15,242 nucleotides of DNA from Nitrospinales bacterium. Lineage in GTDB: Bacteria; Nitrospinota_A; UBA7883; JACRGQ01. A program made the position numbers and the translations under genes. Location: positions 1 through 15,242 of the forward strand of contig JAHFEI010000015.1 of the NCBI GenBank assembly GCA_023248615.1, given 5' to 3'. The notes beneath the pieces are model-generated. The model did no database searches. It saw only the letters and a program-made list of their open reading frames with translations, and had not been told where the DNA came from. Positions 1 through 8,181 of this stretch are shown in pieces (position 1 is the first letter of the stretch; every line of letters begins with the position of its first letter).

Positions 1-12
1 CGGGAAATGTTG

Positions 13-18
13 GATAAT
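13..18 (+). promoter_or_regulatory. Candidate -10 element of the DUF255 gene
   Basis: GATAAT, one mismatch from TATAAT, ends six bases before the ATG at 25. Transcription would then begin at or next to the A of the start codon, giving a leaderless message. No Shine-Dalgarno lies at a usual distance. The -35 region is outside the window, so this rests on the -10 hexamer and on similar spacing at three other genes here. Confidence 0.35.
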
Positions 19-24
19 GGCCTC

Positions 25-2097
25 ATGGAGGCTTCTAATTTATCCCACAACCGCTTGATATCTGAAAAAAGCCCCTACCTTTTGCAACACGCCGCCAACC
101 CTGTTGATTGGTATCCGTGGGGGGCGGAGGCGTTTGAAACGGCGGAACGGGAAAACAAACCGATTTTTCTTTCTATCGGGTATTCCACTTGCCATTGGTG
201 CCACGTGATGGCGCATGAGTCGTTCGAGAATCCGGAAGTGGCGCAACTTATGAACCGGACATTTGTTTCGATAAAGGTCGACAGGGAAGAACGCCCGGAT
301 ATCGATGCCGTTTATATGACGGCCTGCCAGATGCTAACCGGCTCTGGCGGGTGGCCGCTTACTATAATCATGACTCCCGGCAAGAAACCGTTTTTTGCTG
401 GCACCTATATTCCACGTACTTCCCGGTATGGACGTATGGGAATGATGGAATTGGCGCCACGCATAGACGACCTTTGGAAAACACGGCGCGTGGAACTTTC
501 AGCAACGGCTGACAAGATAACAGAATCCTTGGATAAAGAATCGCGCACAGCTCCAGAAGACCTTGGTTCCTCAATCGAGGATGATGCGTTCCGGCAACTT
601 GTGCTGGCGTTCGACGAAGTGTACGGCGGATTCTCAAAGGCTCCCAAGTTTCCATTGCCGCACAACATCCTATTCCTTTTGCGCTACTGGAAACGTACCG
701 GCGATGGAAAGGCGCTTGAAATGGCGGTCAAAACGCTTTCAATGATGCGCATGGGAGGGATTTACGACCATATTGGGTACGGTTTCCACAGGTATTCGAC
801 CGATGCAACGTGGCTGACGCCGCATTTCGAAAAGATGCTGTACGACCAGGCGTTGTTGGCGATGGCGTATACCGAGGCCTACCAGGCAACCGGAGAAAAA
901 TCGTTTGCGGATACGGCGCGGGAAATATTGTCCTACTGTCTTCTCGATATGGTGGACGCAGACGGCGGGTTTTACTCCGCAGAGGATGCCGACAGCGAAG
1001 GGGTGGAGGGGAAATTCTACACTTGGACCTTAGAAAAACTGGAAACCGTGCTGGGAAAAACGGAAGCCGCGTTTATTTCCACGGTATTCAACGCAAACAA
1101 AAACGGGAACTACCACGAGGAACCCACCGGACAAACAACTGGCGCGAATATCCTGCACCTTGCTTCACCCCGTGATGCCGACACGGAATATGGCGATTTG
1201 GATAGAATCGAAAATGCTAGAAAAATATTGTTCGCCGTGCGCGAAAAACGGGTTCGGCCCCACCGCGATGACAAGGTATTGACGGACTGGAACGGCCTGA
1301 TGGTTGCCGCCCTATCGAAAGCGGCGCAGGCGCTGGGAGACGAGCCGTATGCGCATGCGGCGCAACGGGCGGCGGATTTCCTCCTAAAGGCGATGCGGAA
1401 GGATGGCAGGCTTTTGCATCGCTATTGCGACGGGGAAGCCGCCGTTACCGGAACATTGGACGATTATGCTTTTTTTGTCTGGGGGCTTATTGATCTGTAT
1501 GAAACCAATTTCGAAACGCGCTACCTCCAAGCCGCGCTGGAATTAAACGGCGCGTTATTGCGGCATTTTGGGGACGAAGCGGGGAATGGATTCTTTTTCA
1601 CCGCCGATTTCGGCGAGAAATTGATATCCCGCCGGAAGGAGTTTTATGACGGCGCTATCCCGGCGGGCAATTCCGTGGCGATGCTTAATATCGCTAGGCT
1701 CGCCCGCATTACCGGCGATGCCGGGCTGGAGGAAAAAGCGTTCGCGCTTTGCAGGGCTTTTGCTCCGCATGTAAATGCCCATCCGGCGGGCTATACGATG
1801 TTCCTGTGCGGTTTCGATTTTGCGACAGGGACGACTACCGAGATAGTAGTTGCTTGCACTAAACCGGACGATGCGAAAAAGATGGTTGCCAATATCCGGA
1901 GCTTGTATATGCCCAACAAGGTTGTTTTGTTGAAATCGGAAGGGGACGCCTCCCTTATTTCCATTGCCGGGTTTGCGGAAGGGATGAAAAGCCAGGATGG
2001 GAAACCGGCGGCCTATATCTGCCGGAATTGTAAATGCGATGTCCCGGTAACGGATGTTGATAAAATAACGGAGTCTCTAAACCAAGGGGAAAAGTAG
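25..2097 (+). CDS. DUF255 / SSP411 (YyaL-like) thioredoxin-fold protein
   Basis: Member of the DUF255 family (spermatogenesis-associated protein 20 / YyaL type): an N-terminal thioredoxin-like domain followed by an (alpha/alpha)6-barrel resembling N-acylglucosamine 2-epimerases. The biochemical role of the family is not established. Numbered from the ATG at 25 (690 aa, normal for the family), the signature [18 protein letters not shown] is near residues 16-33 and the redox-like CHWCHVM motif has Cys56 and Cys59. The barrel segment with [15 protein letters not shown] and HFEKMLYDQ lies around residues 245-275. The C-terminus ends in a small cysteine cluster (Cys666, Cys669, Cys671). No signal peptide is visible, so it is probably cytoplasmic. 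I prefer ATG 25 to the in-frame ATG at 7: relatives begin just before the SPYLLQH block, and GATAAT at 13-18 sits six bases before ATG 25. The gene is complete. A 220-base gap follows it, so it is probably not in one operon with the Fn3 genes. Confidence 0.93.
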   Translation: MEASNLSHNRLISEKSPYLLQHAANPVDWYPWGAEAFETAERENKPIFLSIGYSTCHWCHVMAHESFENPEVAQLMNRTFVSIKVDREERPDIDAVYMTACQMLTGSGGWPLTIIMTPGKKPFFAGTYIPRTSRYGRMGMMELAPRIDDLWKTRRVELSATADKITESLDKESRTAPEDLGSSIEDDAFRQLVLAFDEVYGGFSKAPKFPLPHNILFLLRYWKRTGDGKALEMAVKTLSMMRMGGIYDHIGYGFHRYSTDATWLTPHFEKMLYDQALLAMAYTEAYQATGEKSFADTAREILSYCLLDMVDADGGFYSAEDADSEGVEGKFYTWTLEKLETVLGKTEAAFISTVFNANKNGNYHEEPTGQTTGANILHLASPRDADTEYGDLDRIENARKILFAVREKRVRPHRDDKVLTDWNGLMVAALSKAAQALGDEPYAHAAQRAADFLLKAMRKDGRLLHRYCDGEAAVTGTLDDYAFFVWGLIDLYETNFETRYLQAALELNGALLRHFGDEAGNGFFFTADFGEKLISRRKEFYDGAIPAGNSVAMLNIARLARITGDAGLEEKAFALCRAFAPHVNAHPAGYTMFLCGFDFATGTTTEIVVACTKPDDAKKMVANIRSLYMPNKVVLLKSEGDASLISIAGFAEGMKSQDGKPAAYICRNCKCDVPVTDVDKITESLNQGEK

Positions 2098-2179
2098 GAT
2101 AGCGCGGATACAGGGAGCGGGCGTGGGAAAAGATTTGCCCAATATACAGTTATTCTGGCTCCATCCCGCATCAGATGGT

Positions 2180-2202
2180 GGGGATGTGTTTGCCCCTTTT
2201 TT
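2180..2202 (+). terminator. Weak candidate intrinsic terminator after the DUF255 gene
   Basis: GGGG at 2180-2183 can pair with CCCC at 2193-2196 across a nine-base loop, directly followed by six T (2197-2202). A competing stem pairs CATCCC (2162-2167) with GGGATG (2181-2186). The stem is only four base pairs, so termination efficiency is doubtful, but location and T-run fit. Confidence 0.35.
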
Positions 2203-2265
2203 GTCCGGATTAGGCGACCAAAGTGGAAACTAAAAAAAGCATGACTACCTAAATCAACAACCTGA

Positions 2266-2271
2266 TAGAAT
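2266..2271 (+). promoter_or_regulatory. Candidate -10 element for the Fn3 two-gene operon
   Basis: TAGAAT lies within the 220-base spacer between the DUF255 gene and the first Fn3 gene. A partial -35 match, ATGACT at 2241-2246, is 19 bases upstream, which is longer than ideal. A start near 2278 would give a leader of about 40 bases carrying the GGAGG ribosome site. The rest of the spacer holds only the weak terminator and an unconvincing 36-codon frame. Confidence 0.3.
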
Positions 2272-2298
2272 TGTGGCCATAATTAGTTTGAGATAACC

Positions 2299-2303
2299 GG
2301 AGG
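2299..2303 (+). promoter_or_regulatory. Ribosome binding site deciding the GTG start at 2318
   Basis: GGAGG lies 14 bases before the GTG at 2318, and a second purine run (AGGGG, about 2308-2312) lies five bases before it. The start is supported because the encoded protein opens directly with a good signal peptide. This is the one gene here with a clear Shine-Dalgarno. Confidence 0.55.
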
Positions 2304-2317
2304 CAGTAGGGGTAATT

Positions 2318-5185
2318 GTGATTAACAAGCTTTTGGTTGGCATTATTATTTTTTCGGCATTACAGGCATATGCCGAAACTCCAGGCGATGTTCCGCCTGT
2401 GGCCTCTTCGCCGGTAGTTGTTGCGGAGGCGCAACCCGATTCTCCCCCAGCCGATGCTTCATCCCCACCTTCAGGGGAGGCGCCAAGCACGGGCGGAGCC
2501 TCTTCCGTGGATGCGGAAAAAGCACAAGCACAGGCTCCGGCGGAAAAGCCGGAGGAGACCCCGACTCCGAAGAAACAACTTACATCCGGGAATCCGGCCC
2601 AGGACCTAGCCTTGGTGGAGAGTCTTATCGCGGAAAAAAAATGGGACGACGGCATAAAAGCGTCGGACGAAATGCTTGCATCACTTACTCAGGGTGACGA
2701 TAAGGCGCGCGCGCTTTTCCTTTATGGAATTATCCGTTCTTCCGTGGAGGACAGCCTTTCCGCACAGGAACAATTCGCCCAATCTGTAAAGCTGGCTCCT
2801 TCCATGAAAGTGGAGGAAGAAAAGTATCCTGCCGAGGCGATGGCCATGTACAAGAAGATAAAGGCCTCCCTTACCGGCTCAATAGCCGTATCTTCCGAAC
2901 CGGACGGCGCAGATATTTTTTGGGGCGGCGAAAAGAGGGGGGTAACGGCGGCTACGGTAGAGCCGGTCTTGGCCGGAGACTACACGGTAAAGCTGGTGAA
3001 AAAAGGGTATCTCGATGCGGAGCGGAAAATATCTGTGGCCGGTGGAAAGCGCACCAGCCTGTCCGTGGATATGAAACTGGATGACAGGACTCCGCCGGAA
3101 ATCACCTTTTACAAGGGGCAGGAGGCGAAGGAAGGCGTAGCGTATGTGGTGCATATCGGCGCGAAGGATAATGACAAGGTAAAGGTCGCCTTGTTGCACT
3201 TCAGGATAAAAAACGTGGGCGGCCCTTTTATGACGTTGCCCATGAACAAGGTGTCGGAAGGGAACTATGAGGCGGAGATATCCGGCGGTTCCATCAAGGG
3301 TGACTTCATCCAATACTACCTCACTGCGGAGGACCCATCGGGGAACATTGCCTCCGAAAAGGATCGTGAGCATCCCCACGAAGTTCGCATCATCCCATCG
3401 GACCAAGAGCCTCCCGTCATTTTCCACGAGGCATTGCGGAACACCACCGACATGTCGCACCCTTCCATAAAAGCGAAAGCCGTTGACAATAGCGGTTCCG
3501 TATCAATGCTAATAGGCATGCGCGCCGAGGGAGAAAAGGACTATACCGTAGAAAAGATGGCTCCCGGAGTGGAAAACCAGTTCAGTTACGCGGTTACGGA
3601 GGTGTTGTTGAAGGCGGAAGGGGTGGAGTACTATCTGGAAGCCTCCGACCCCGCAGGTAACAAGGCATTTTTCGGTAGGCCGGATTCCCCCAATTACATT
3701 ACTGTCCTGAACGTGCTTCCCTATGCCGAGGGGCTGGTCGTGGATAGGAAGAAAAAGGATGGGCGGCCTGGGAACAGCGTTACGATAAACTTGGGTACGA
3801 CGCACGGGATAAAGAAGGATTCCATCCTCACCGTTTTTATAGATAATGACCGGGTGACTGATCCCGCCAACAAAGAAGTGGTGCAGGTGCGTCAGGCGGT
3901 TACCGGAAAAATAAAAGTGGTTACGCCGGGGCTACGAAGTTCCGAAGCGGTCATAATAAAGGAACATGATGGCGCTAACAGGCTGGATATAAACCAGCCG
4001 GTGCGTTCCCGCTGCGGCAAGCTGACCAACCTGATGGGGGCAAGCCTGAAAAACAGGGAGGTGGAAATACACTGGTCGCGGAGCAACGAACCCGAGGCGG
4101 AAGGGTACGTGGTCTATCGGGCCGAAAGTCCCCAAGGCCCCTTTACCAAACTGGAAACTATCAGCAAAGTGGAAACGACCTTCTTTGTGGATAACGACAG
4201 CAGGAAGGGGCCGGTGGTGGATGGGAAAGAGTACTATTACCAAGTTGCCGCCCTTAACGATGACCGGGTGGAAGGTATCCATTCCGCCACGTTGCCAGTG
4301 CGCACCAAGAGCGGAGCCAACCCCCCACTAGGGTTCAGGGCTTCTTCCAACGAACCGAAGCAAGTAACCTTCAACTGGTTTAAAACGTCCGACCCGGATG
4401 CGGAAGGGTACATCATACAGCGTGCGGACGACCCCAACGGGACGTTCGCCGACGTGGTGAAGTTGAAGGGCAGTAGCGATGTGCAGACGGCACTGAAGGT
4501 GACAAAGGAGTTGCCGCTGGAGGACGGTAAGAAATACTATTTCCGGATACTTTCATTCAACAAGGCTGGCAAGACCGGGAACCCTTCCCCCGTTGTGGAG
4601 GCGTTTACCAGGCCGAAACCGCCAGCTCCCACGAACATGAAGGTGGTTCGCGAGTCGGTAAAGTCGGTCGGCCTTTCGTGGGATACCTATCCCGGCAGGG
4701 ACGTGGAAGGGTTTACCGTATACCGCAAAGGGAAAGGGGATGCGGAATTCAAGAAAATCGGGAATATTTCCAAGCCAACCGCTACCACTTTTTCCGACAG
4801 CGGGAAGGAACTGGTGGAGAACGGGAAGTTTGAATACTACGTAACTGCTTCGGTAAAGGGAGTGGGGGAGGGCGTGAAGTCTGAAATCGTTTCAATAGTT
4901 ATAAGGCCATTGCCTCCAGCGCCCACCGGCGTGCGGGCAACCGCCTCGGCGGGAACGGTTTCGGTAACGTGGGGCAAGTCGCCATCGGAAGAGGTGGTAA
5001 AGTACAATGTCTATATCAAAGGGCCATCTCCGGAAACGCCTGTGGGAACTACTGGAGAGACTTCGCTTGAGGTAACAAAAGAGATCAGCCCAAACAAGAG
5101 CTACACGGTATATGTGAAGGCGGTGGATGCCGCTGGCCTTGAAAGCGCCCCCTCGGAAACAGTAAAGGTAACAACGCCGAAATGA
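2318..5185 (+). CDS. Exported TPR-like / PEGA / Ig-like / four-Fn3 repeat protein
   Basis: A 955-residue secreted protein of unknown specific function. It begins at GTG with a signal peptide (residues 1-19, cleavage likely after AYA). A Pro/Ala/Ser-rich linker follows (20-90), then a helical TPR-like segment (about 93-183). A PEGA domain spans about 187-254 (SSEPDGADIFWGG, then DYTVKLVKKGY). Two Ig-like beta domains open with TPPEITF and EPPVIFH (about 258-360 and 363-465). A beta domain with the pattern NLGTTHGIKKDSILTV covers about 466-566. Four Fn3 repeats follow (about 576-665, 667-766, 768-864, 866-955). PEGA and Fn3 modules usually belong to envelope or extracellular proteins, and no C-terminal anchor or sorting signal is visible. 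Its stop overlaps the next start (ATGA, 5182-5185), so the two paralogues should be co-transcribed and translationally coupled. The export and domain calls are firm; the function is not known. Confidence 0.92.
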   Translation: MINKLLVGIIIFSALQAYAETPGDVPPVASSPVVVAEAQPDSPPADASSPPSGEAPSTGGASSVDAEKAQAQAPAEKPEETPTPKKQLTSGNPAQDLALVESLIAEKKWDDGIKASDEMLASLTQGDDKARALFLYGIIRSSVEDSLSAQEQFAQSVKLAPSMKVEEEKYPAEAMAMYKKIKASLTGSIAVSSEPDGADIFWGGEKRGVTAATVEPVLAGDYTVKLVKKGYLDAERKISVAGGKRTSLSVDMKLDDRTPPEITFYKGQEAKEGVAYVVHIGAKDNDKVKVALLHFRIKNVGGPFMTLPMNKVSEGNYEAEISGGSIKGDFIQYYLTAEDPSGNIASEKDREHPHEVRIIPSDQEPPVIFHEALRNTTDMSHPSIKAKAVDNSGSVSMLIGMRAEGEKDYTVEKMAPGVENQFSYAVTEVLLKAEGVEYYLEASDPAGNKAFFGRPDSPNYITVLNVLPYAEGLVVDRKKKDGRPGNSVTINLGTTHGIKKDSILTVFIDNDRVTDPANKEVVQVRQAVTGKIKVVTPGLRSSEAVIIKEHDGANRLDINQPVRSRCGKLTNLMGASLKNREVEIHWSRSNEPEAEGYVVYRAESPQGPFTKLETISKVETTFFVDNDSRKGPVVDGKEYYYQVAALNDDRVEGIHSATLPVRTKSGANPPLGFRASSNEPKQVTFNWFKTSDPDAEGYIIQRADDPNGTFADVVKLKGSSDVQTALKVTKELPLEDGKKYYFRILSFNKAGKTGNPSPVVEAFTRPKPPAPTNMKVVRESVKSVGLSWDTYPGRDVEGFTVYRKGKGDAEFKKIGNISKPTATTFSDSGKELVENGKFEYYVTASVKGVGEGVKSEIVSIVIRPLPPAPTGVRATASAGTVSVTWGKSPSEEVVKYNVYIKGPSPETPVGTTGETSLEVTKEISPNKSYTVYVKAVDAAGLESAPSETVKVTTPK
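3413..5182 (+). repeat. Paralogous coding block, copy 1 (Ig-like + beta domain + four Fn3)
   Basis: Residues 366-955 of the first Fn3 protein align collinearly with residues 201-979 of the second, apart from two Fn3 repeats present only in the second. Closely matching segments include EYYLEASDP, GYxVYRAESP, LEDGKKYYFRI and VGLSWDTYP. The last repeat shares an exact 20-base block with copy 2 (4961-4980 and 7897-7916). This indicates tandem gene duplication. Confidence 0.85.
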
Positions 5186-8121
5186 ACTGGAGAACGGTAT
5201 TGATTAGACCGGTAGGGTATCTTCTGGCGTTACTGTGCGTCCTGTTGGCCTACGCGCCGGAATCCGCGCTTGGCGCAGAGGCCGCGCAGGCCGTGAAGGA
5301 TAAAAAGGCAGGCATAGTCCTTATGCCGCTACGGGTCGGGAAAGGCATTTCATCCGAGTATTCTTCGGCCTACGAGACTGCGATACGGGAATCGCTTTCC
5401 ATGAAGTACATCGTGTATTCCGGCAAGAGGGTCGAGGACAAGATTCAGGAGGTTTACCAGAAGCGGTCTGCGGAAGCGAAGGAAGGGGAGCATTGCGATG
5501 AGACCAGATGCCTCCAGGATATAGCCATAGAGTTCCAGTCCGAACTGCTGGCCACCGCCTCTATCTCAAAAAGCGACGCAGGATACATGATTTCCCTCAA
5601 CGTCATCAATATCATGGAAGACAAGACCGAGTACTCCAAATCCGAATTCTGTGAGAAATGCAGCGAAGGCAAGCTGATTGGCATCCTGAAAAAGATGGCG
5701 ATGGTCGGCGGGGCAGAGATTGTCGCTGAAGCAAAAAAGGCCGACGAAGCGGCGGAAGCGAAAGCCGTTGCCGTAGATTCGGAACCGCCTACCCTCACGC
5801 ACCAGCCCCTAAAGATGTCCACCGATGTCGCCTTGGCCATAAAAGCCGTGGCGGTGGACAACAGCGGCAAACCTTCCGTGGCGATAGGGTACCGGAAAGC
5901 CCAGGACAAGGCCTACATCGTCGAGAACATGACTGCGGGAGAAAAGAATTCGTTTACCTTTAACATCCCCGCTGCGATATTGAGGGCGGATGCGGTCGAA
6001 TACTACCTAGAAGCGTCCGACCCATCTGGCAACAAGGTTTTCTCTGGCAAGCCGGAAACGCCACATGCAGTCACAATCGAGAGAGTGTTGCCGTATTACG
6101 AGGGCATGGTGATAGACAGGAAGACAAAGGGCCGCGACTACGACAGCATGGTGCTTTTGAACATCGGTAGCGCTGAAGACCTGAAAAAGGACGATATCCT
6201 GACTGTCATCAGCATCCATGACCGGGTTGTTGATCCTGTTACGAAGGAGGTGCTACAAATACGGCAGGCATTGATGGGAAAGATAAAAGTATTGGCCACC
6301 GCAGCCCATAGCGCCGCCGGAATTGTACTGAAGGAAAACGAAGCGGCCAGGATAGACCGCAACCACTTGGTGCGCTTGCGCTGCGGGAAGGTATACGGCC
6401 TTACCGGGTCTAGCCTCAAAATACGGCAGGTAGAACTGAACTGGAAGCAAAATGTGGAACCCGAAGCTACTGGCTACGCCGTCTACCGCGCCGAAAGCCC
6501 CGATGGGCCGTTTAATAAAATAAAAACCATTGAAGGGGCGGGTATCACCTCGTTCACAGAAACTGACAGCAAGAGTAGCCCGATAAATGACCAGACGAAA
6601 TACTACTACCAGGTTGCCGCCATAAACGACGACAAGGTGGAAGGAATGCGGTCGGATACTTTTGCGGTGCTTACCAAAGGCGGGCCTAACCCTCCCACCG
6701 GTTTTAAGGCGGCATCTAACGAGGTAAAACAGATAACGCTGGCCTGGGGCAAGAGCGGCGACCCCGATACCACCGGGTACATAGTGCAACGAGCCGATGT
6801 GGCTGAAGGGCCGTTTGTCGACATTGTAAAAACAAAAAACGCGGACGACCAGCAGGCGGTGCTGAAGGTAACGAAGGAACTGCAATTGGAGGATGGGAAA
6901 AAGTACTATTTCCGCATAGCGTCTTACAATAAGGCGGGAAAGGCGGGAAACCCATCGCCAGCGGTGGAGGCATACACACGCCCGAAGCCACAGCCCCCAT
7001 CGGGATTAAAAGTTGTGCGCGAGTTTGTGCGGAGCGTGGGCCTGTCGTGGGATACGTATCCTGAAAAGGAAACGGAAGGATTCAACATTTACCGCAAGGG
7101 GAAGGGTGATGCCGGTTTTAAGAAGGTCGGGAATGTAGGAAAATCGAACGTGACGGCATTTACGGACAGCGGGAAGGAATTGGGGGACGAGGCGGTTTAC
7201 GAATATTGCGTGACTGTGTTACTGAAAGGTGTGGGGGAGAGCGGTATGTCCGAGCCGGTGCGGGCTACGACATTCGGTCCTCCCGTCCCGCCGGAGGGGC
7301 TTGAGGCGTCGGTGGGAAGGCTGAAGGAGATAGTGGTGAAATGGAAACCGCTGGCGAAGGAAGACGTGGCGGGGTACGAGGTGTTTCGTAGCGAGGATGG
7401 GGAGAAATTCGCATCGGTGAAGAAAATAGCCGGAAGAGAAAAGGCGGAACTCCCCGACAAGGGGAAACTTGAGGACGGCAAAACCTATTACTACCGCGTT
7501 GCTTCTTACAACGGAGCGGACGTGAAGAGCGCGATGTCGGCAGTAGCCCAAGGTAGCACCAAGCCGGTGCCGGCGCGTCCCTCCGGCCTTACGGGTACGA
7601 AGGGGGAAGTGAAGCAGACGCACCTTGGATGGTTGCCGAATGCGGAGAGCGATATCCGCGAGTACGTGGTGTGGCGGAGCGACAAGGCGGACAAGGGGTA
7701 CTCGTCTGTGGGGAAAGCGAAAGGGGCATCGTCCAACGACGTGAAGCTGGGGGATGGAGCCACGTACTATTACCGTGTGACGGCGGTGGATAAGGACGGG
7801 CTGGAAAGCGTACCGTCCGAATCTATATCGATAACGACGAAGCCTTTGCCTTTGGCGCCGTCCGGGGTGCGGGCCACGGCTACCGCCGGGTCGGTGTCGG
7901 TAACGTGGGGCAAGTCACCTACGGAAGATGTGGTCAAATACAACGTATACGTGAAGGGGACATTCTCCGACTCGGTTGCGGGGACAACGGACGGGGCATC
8001 ATTTGAAGTGACGAAGGATATCAAGCCGGACAAGAGCTACGCGATATATGTAAAGGCGGTGGATAAAGACGGGCTGGAGAGTGTGGCCTCGGAAACCGTA
8101 AAGGTAACTACGCCGAAGTAG
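5182..8121 (+). CDS. Exported TolB/CsgG-like N-domain / Ig-like / six-Fn3 repeat protein
   Basis: A 979-residue paralogue of the preceding protein. It has a signal peptide (residues 1-32, cleavage probably after ALGA) and an N-terminal alpha/beta domain (about 41-183), starting AGIVLMPLRVG, of the general kind seen in TolB-N/CsgG-like periplasmic proteins. That domain has two cysteine pairs (Cys105/Cys110 and Cys157/Cys160). From residue 198 it matches its neighbour: an Ig-like domain (198-299), a beta domain with LLNIGSAEDLKKDDILTV (303-400), then Fn3 repeats at about 411-500, 502-600, 602-698, 700-795, 797-887 and 889-979. Repeats 4 and 5 have no counterpart in the neighbour. Cys19 in the signal peptide is preceded by Leu, so a lipobox is unlikely. 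There is no clear Shine-Dalgarno before ATG 5182; translation probably depends on coupling through the ATGA overlap. The function is unknown; a structural or ligand-binding role in the envelope is an inference. Confidence 0.92.
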   Translation: MNWRTVLIRPVGYLLALLCVLLAYAPESALGAEAAQAVKDKKAGIVLMPLRVGKGISSEYSSAYETAIRESLSMKYIVYSGKRVEDKIQEVYQKRSAEAKEGEHCDETRCLQDIAIEFQSELLATASISKSDAGYMISLNVINIMEDKTEYSKSEFCEKCSEGKLIGILKKMAMVGGAEIVAEAKKADEAAEAKAVAVDSEPPTLTHQPLKMSTDVALAIKAVAVDNSGKPSVAIGYRKAQDKAYIVENMTAGEKNSFTFNIPAAILRADAVEYYLEASDPSGNKVFSGKPETPHAVTIERVLPYYEGMVIDRKTKGRDYDSMVLLNIGSAEDLKKDDILTVISIHDRVVDPVTKEVLQIRQALMGKIKVLATAAHSAAGIVLKENEAARIDRNHLVRLRCGKVYGLTGSSLKIRQVELNWKQNVEPEATGYAVYRAESPDGPFNKIKTIEGAGITSFTETDSKSSPINDQTKYYYQVAAINDDKVEGMRSDTFAVLTKGGPNPPTGFKAASNEVKQITLAWGKSGDPDTTGYIVQRADVAEGPFVDIVKTKNADDQQAVLKVTKELQLEDGKKYYFRIASYNKAGKAGNPSPAVEAYTRPKPQPPSGLKVVREFVRSVGLSWDTYPEKETEGFNIYRKGKGDAGFKKVGNVGKSNVTAFTDSGKELGDEAVYEYCVTVLLKGVGESGMSEPVRATTFGPPVPPEGLEASVGRLKEIVVKWKPLAKEDVAGYEVFRSEDGEKFASVKKIAGREKAELPDKGKLEDGKTYYYRVASYNGADVKSAMSAVAQGSTKPVPARPSGLTGTKGEVKQTHLGWLPNAESDIREYVVWRSDKADKGYSSVGKAKGASSNDVKLGDGATYYYRVTAVDKDGLESVPSESISITTKPLPLAPSGVRATATAGSVSVTWGKSPTEDVVKYNVYVKGTFSDSVAGTTDGASFEVTKDIKPDKSYAIYVKAVDKDGLESVASETVKVTTPK
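5782..8118 (+). repeat. Paralogous coding block, copy 2 (Ig-like + beta domain + six Fn3)
   Basis: Counterpart of the block at 3413-5182. The segment at about 7279-7842 (Fn3 repeats 4 and 5, residues 700-887) is an insertion or expansion relative to copy 1. Repeat 5 ends in AVDKDGLESVPSE and repeat 6 in AVDKDGLESVASE, which suggests the extra units arose by duplication within this gene. Confidence 0.8.
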
Positions 8122-8146
8122 GGCAAACCCCTCACGAATATATCTT

Positions 8147-8174
8147 TTGTTCGGGAAGGCATTTTTGGTAGAAT
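8147..8174 (+). promoter_or_regulatory. Candidate sigma-70-like promoter of accA, possibly leaderless
   Basis: TTGTTC (8147-8152) and TAGAAT (8169-8174) are separated by 16 bases. The -10 hexamer ends seven bases before the accA ATG at 8182, which would place the transcript start at the codon itself. No Shine-Dalgarno is present in the intervening bases. The gene sits 60 bases after the Fn3 stop codon, so read-through from the operon is also possible. Confidence 0.45.
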
Positions 8175-8181
8175 CAACCAG

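Noticed and set aside
2123..2233. 36-codon GTG-started frame in the spacer before the Fn3 operon
   Set aside because: No convincing ribosome site, no recognisable protein, and it spans the candidate terminator hairpin and T-run.
2254..2655. 133-codon minus-strand frame over the start of the first Fn3 gene
   Set aside because: It is the antisense reading of the Pro/Ala/Ser-rich linker, giving a Ser/Gly/Ala-rich translation with no independent support.
2879..3460. 193-codon minus-strand frame inside the first Fn3 gene
   Set aside because: Antisense to a well-supported PEGA/Ig-like coding region; its composition (many His, Arg, Val) and lack of a start context mark it as a shadow.
5236..5238. 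Cys19 in the signal peptide of the second Fn3 protein as a lipoprotein cysteine
   Set aside because: The residue before it is Leu, not Gly, Ala or Ser, so it does not fit a lipobox, and a better type I cleavage site follows at ALGA.
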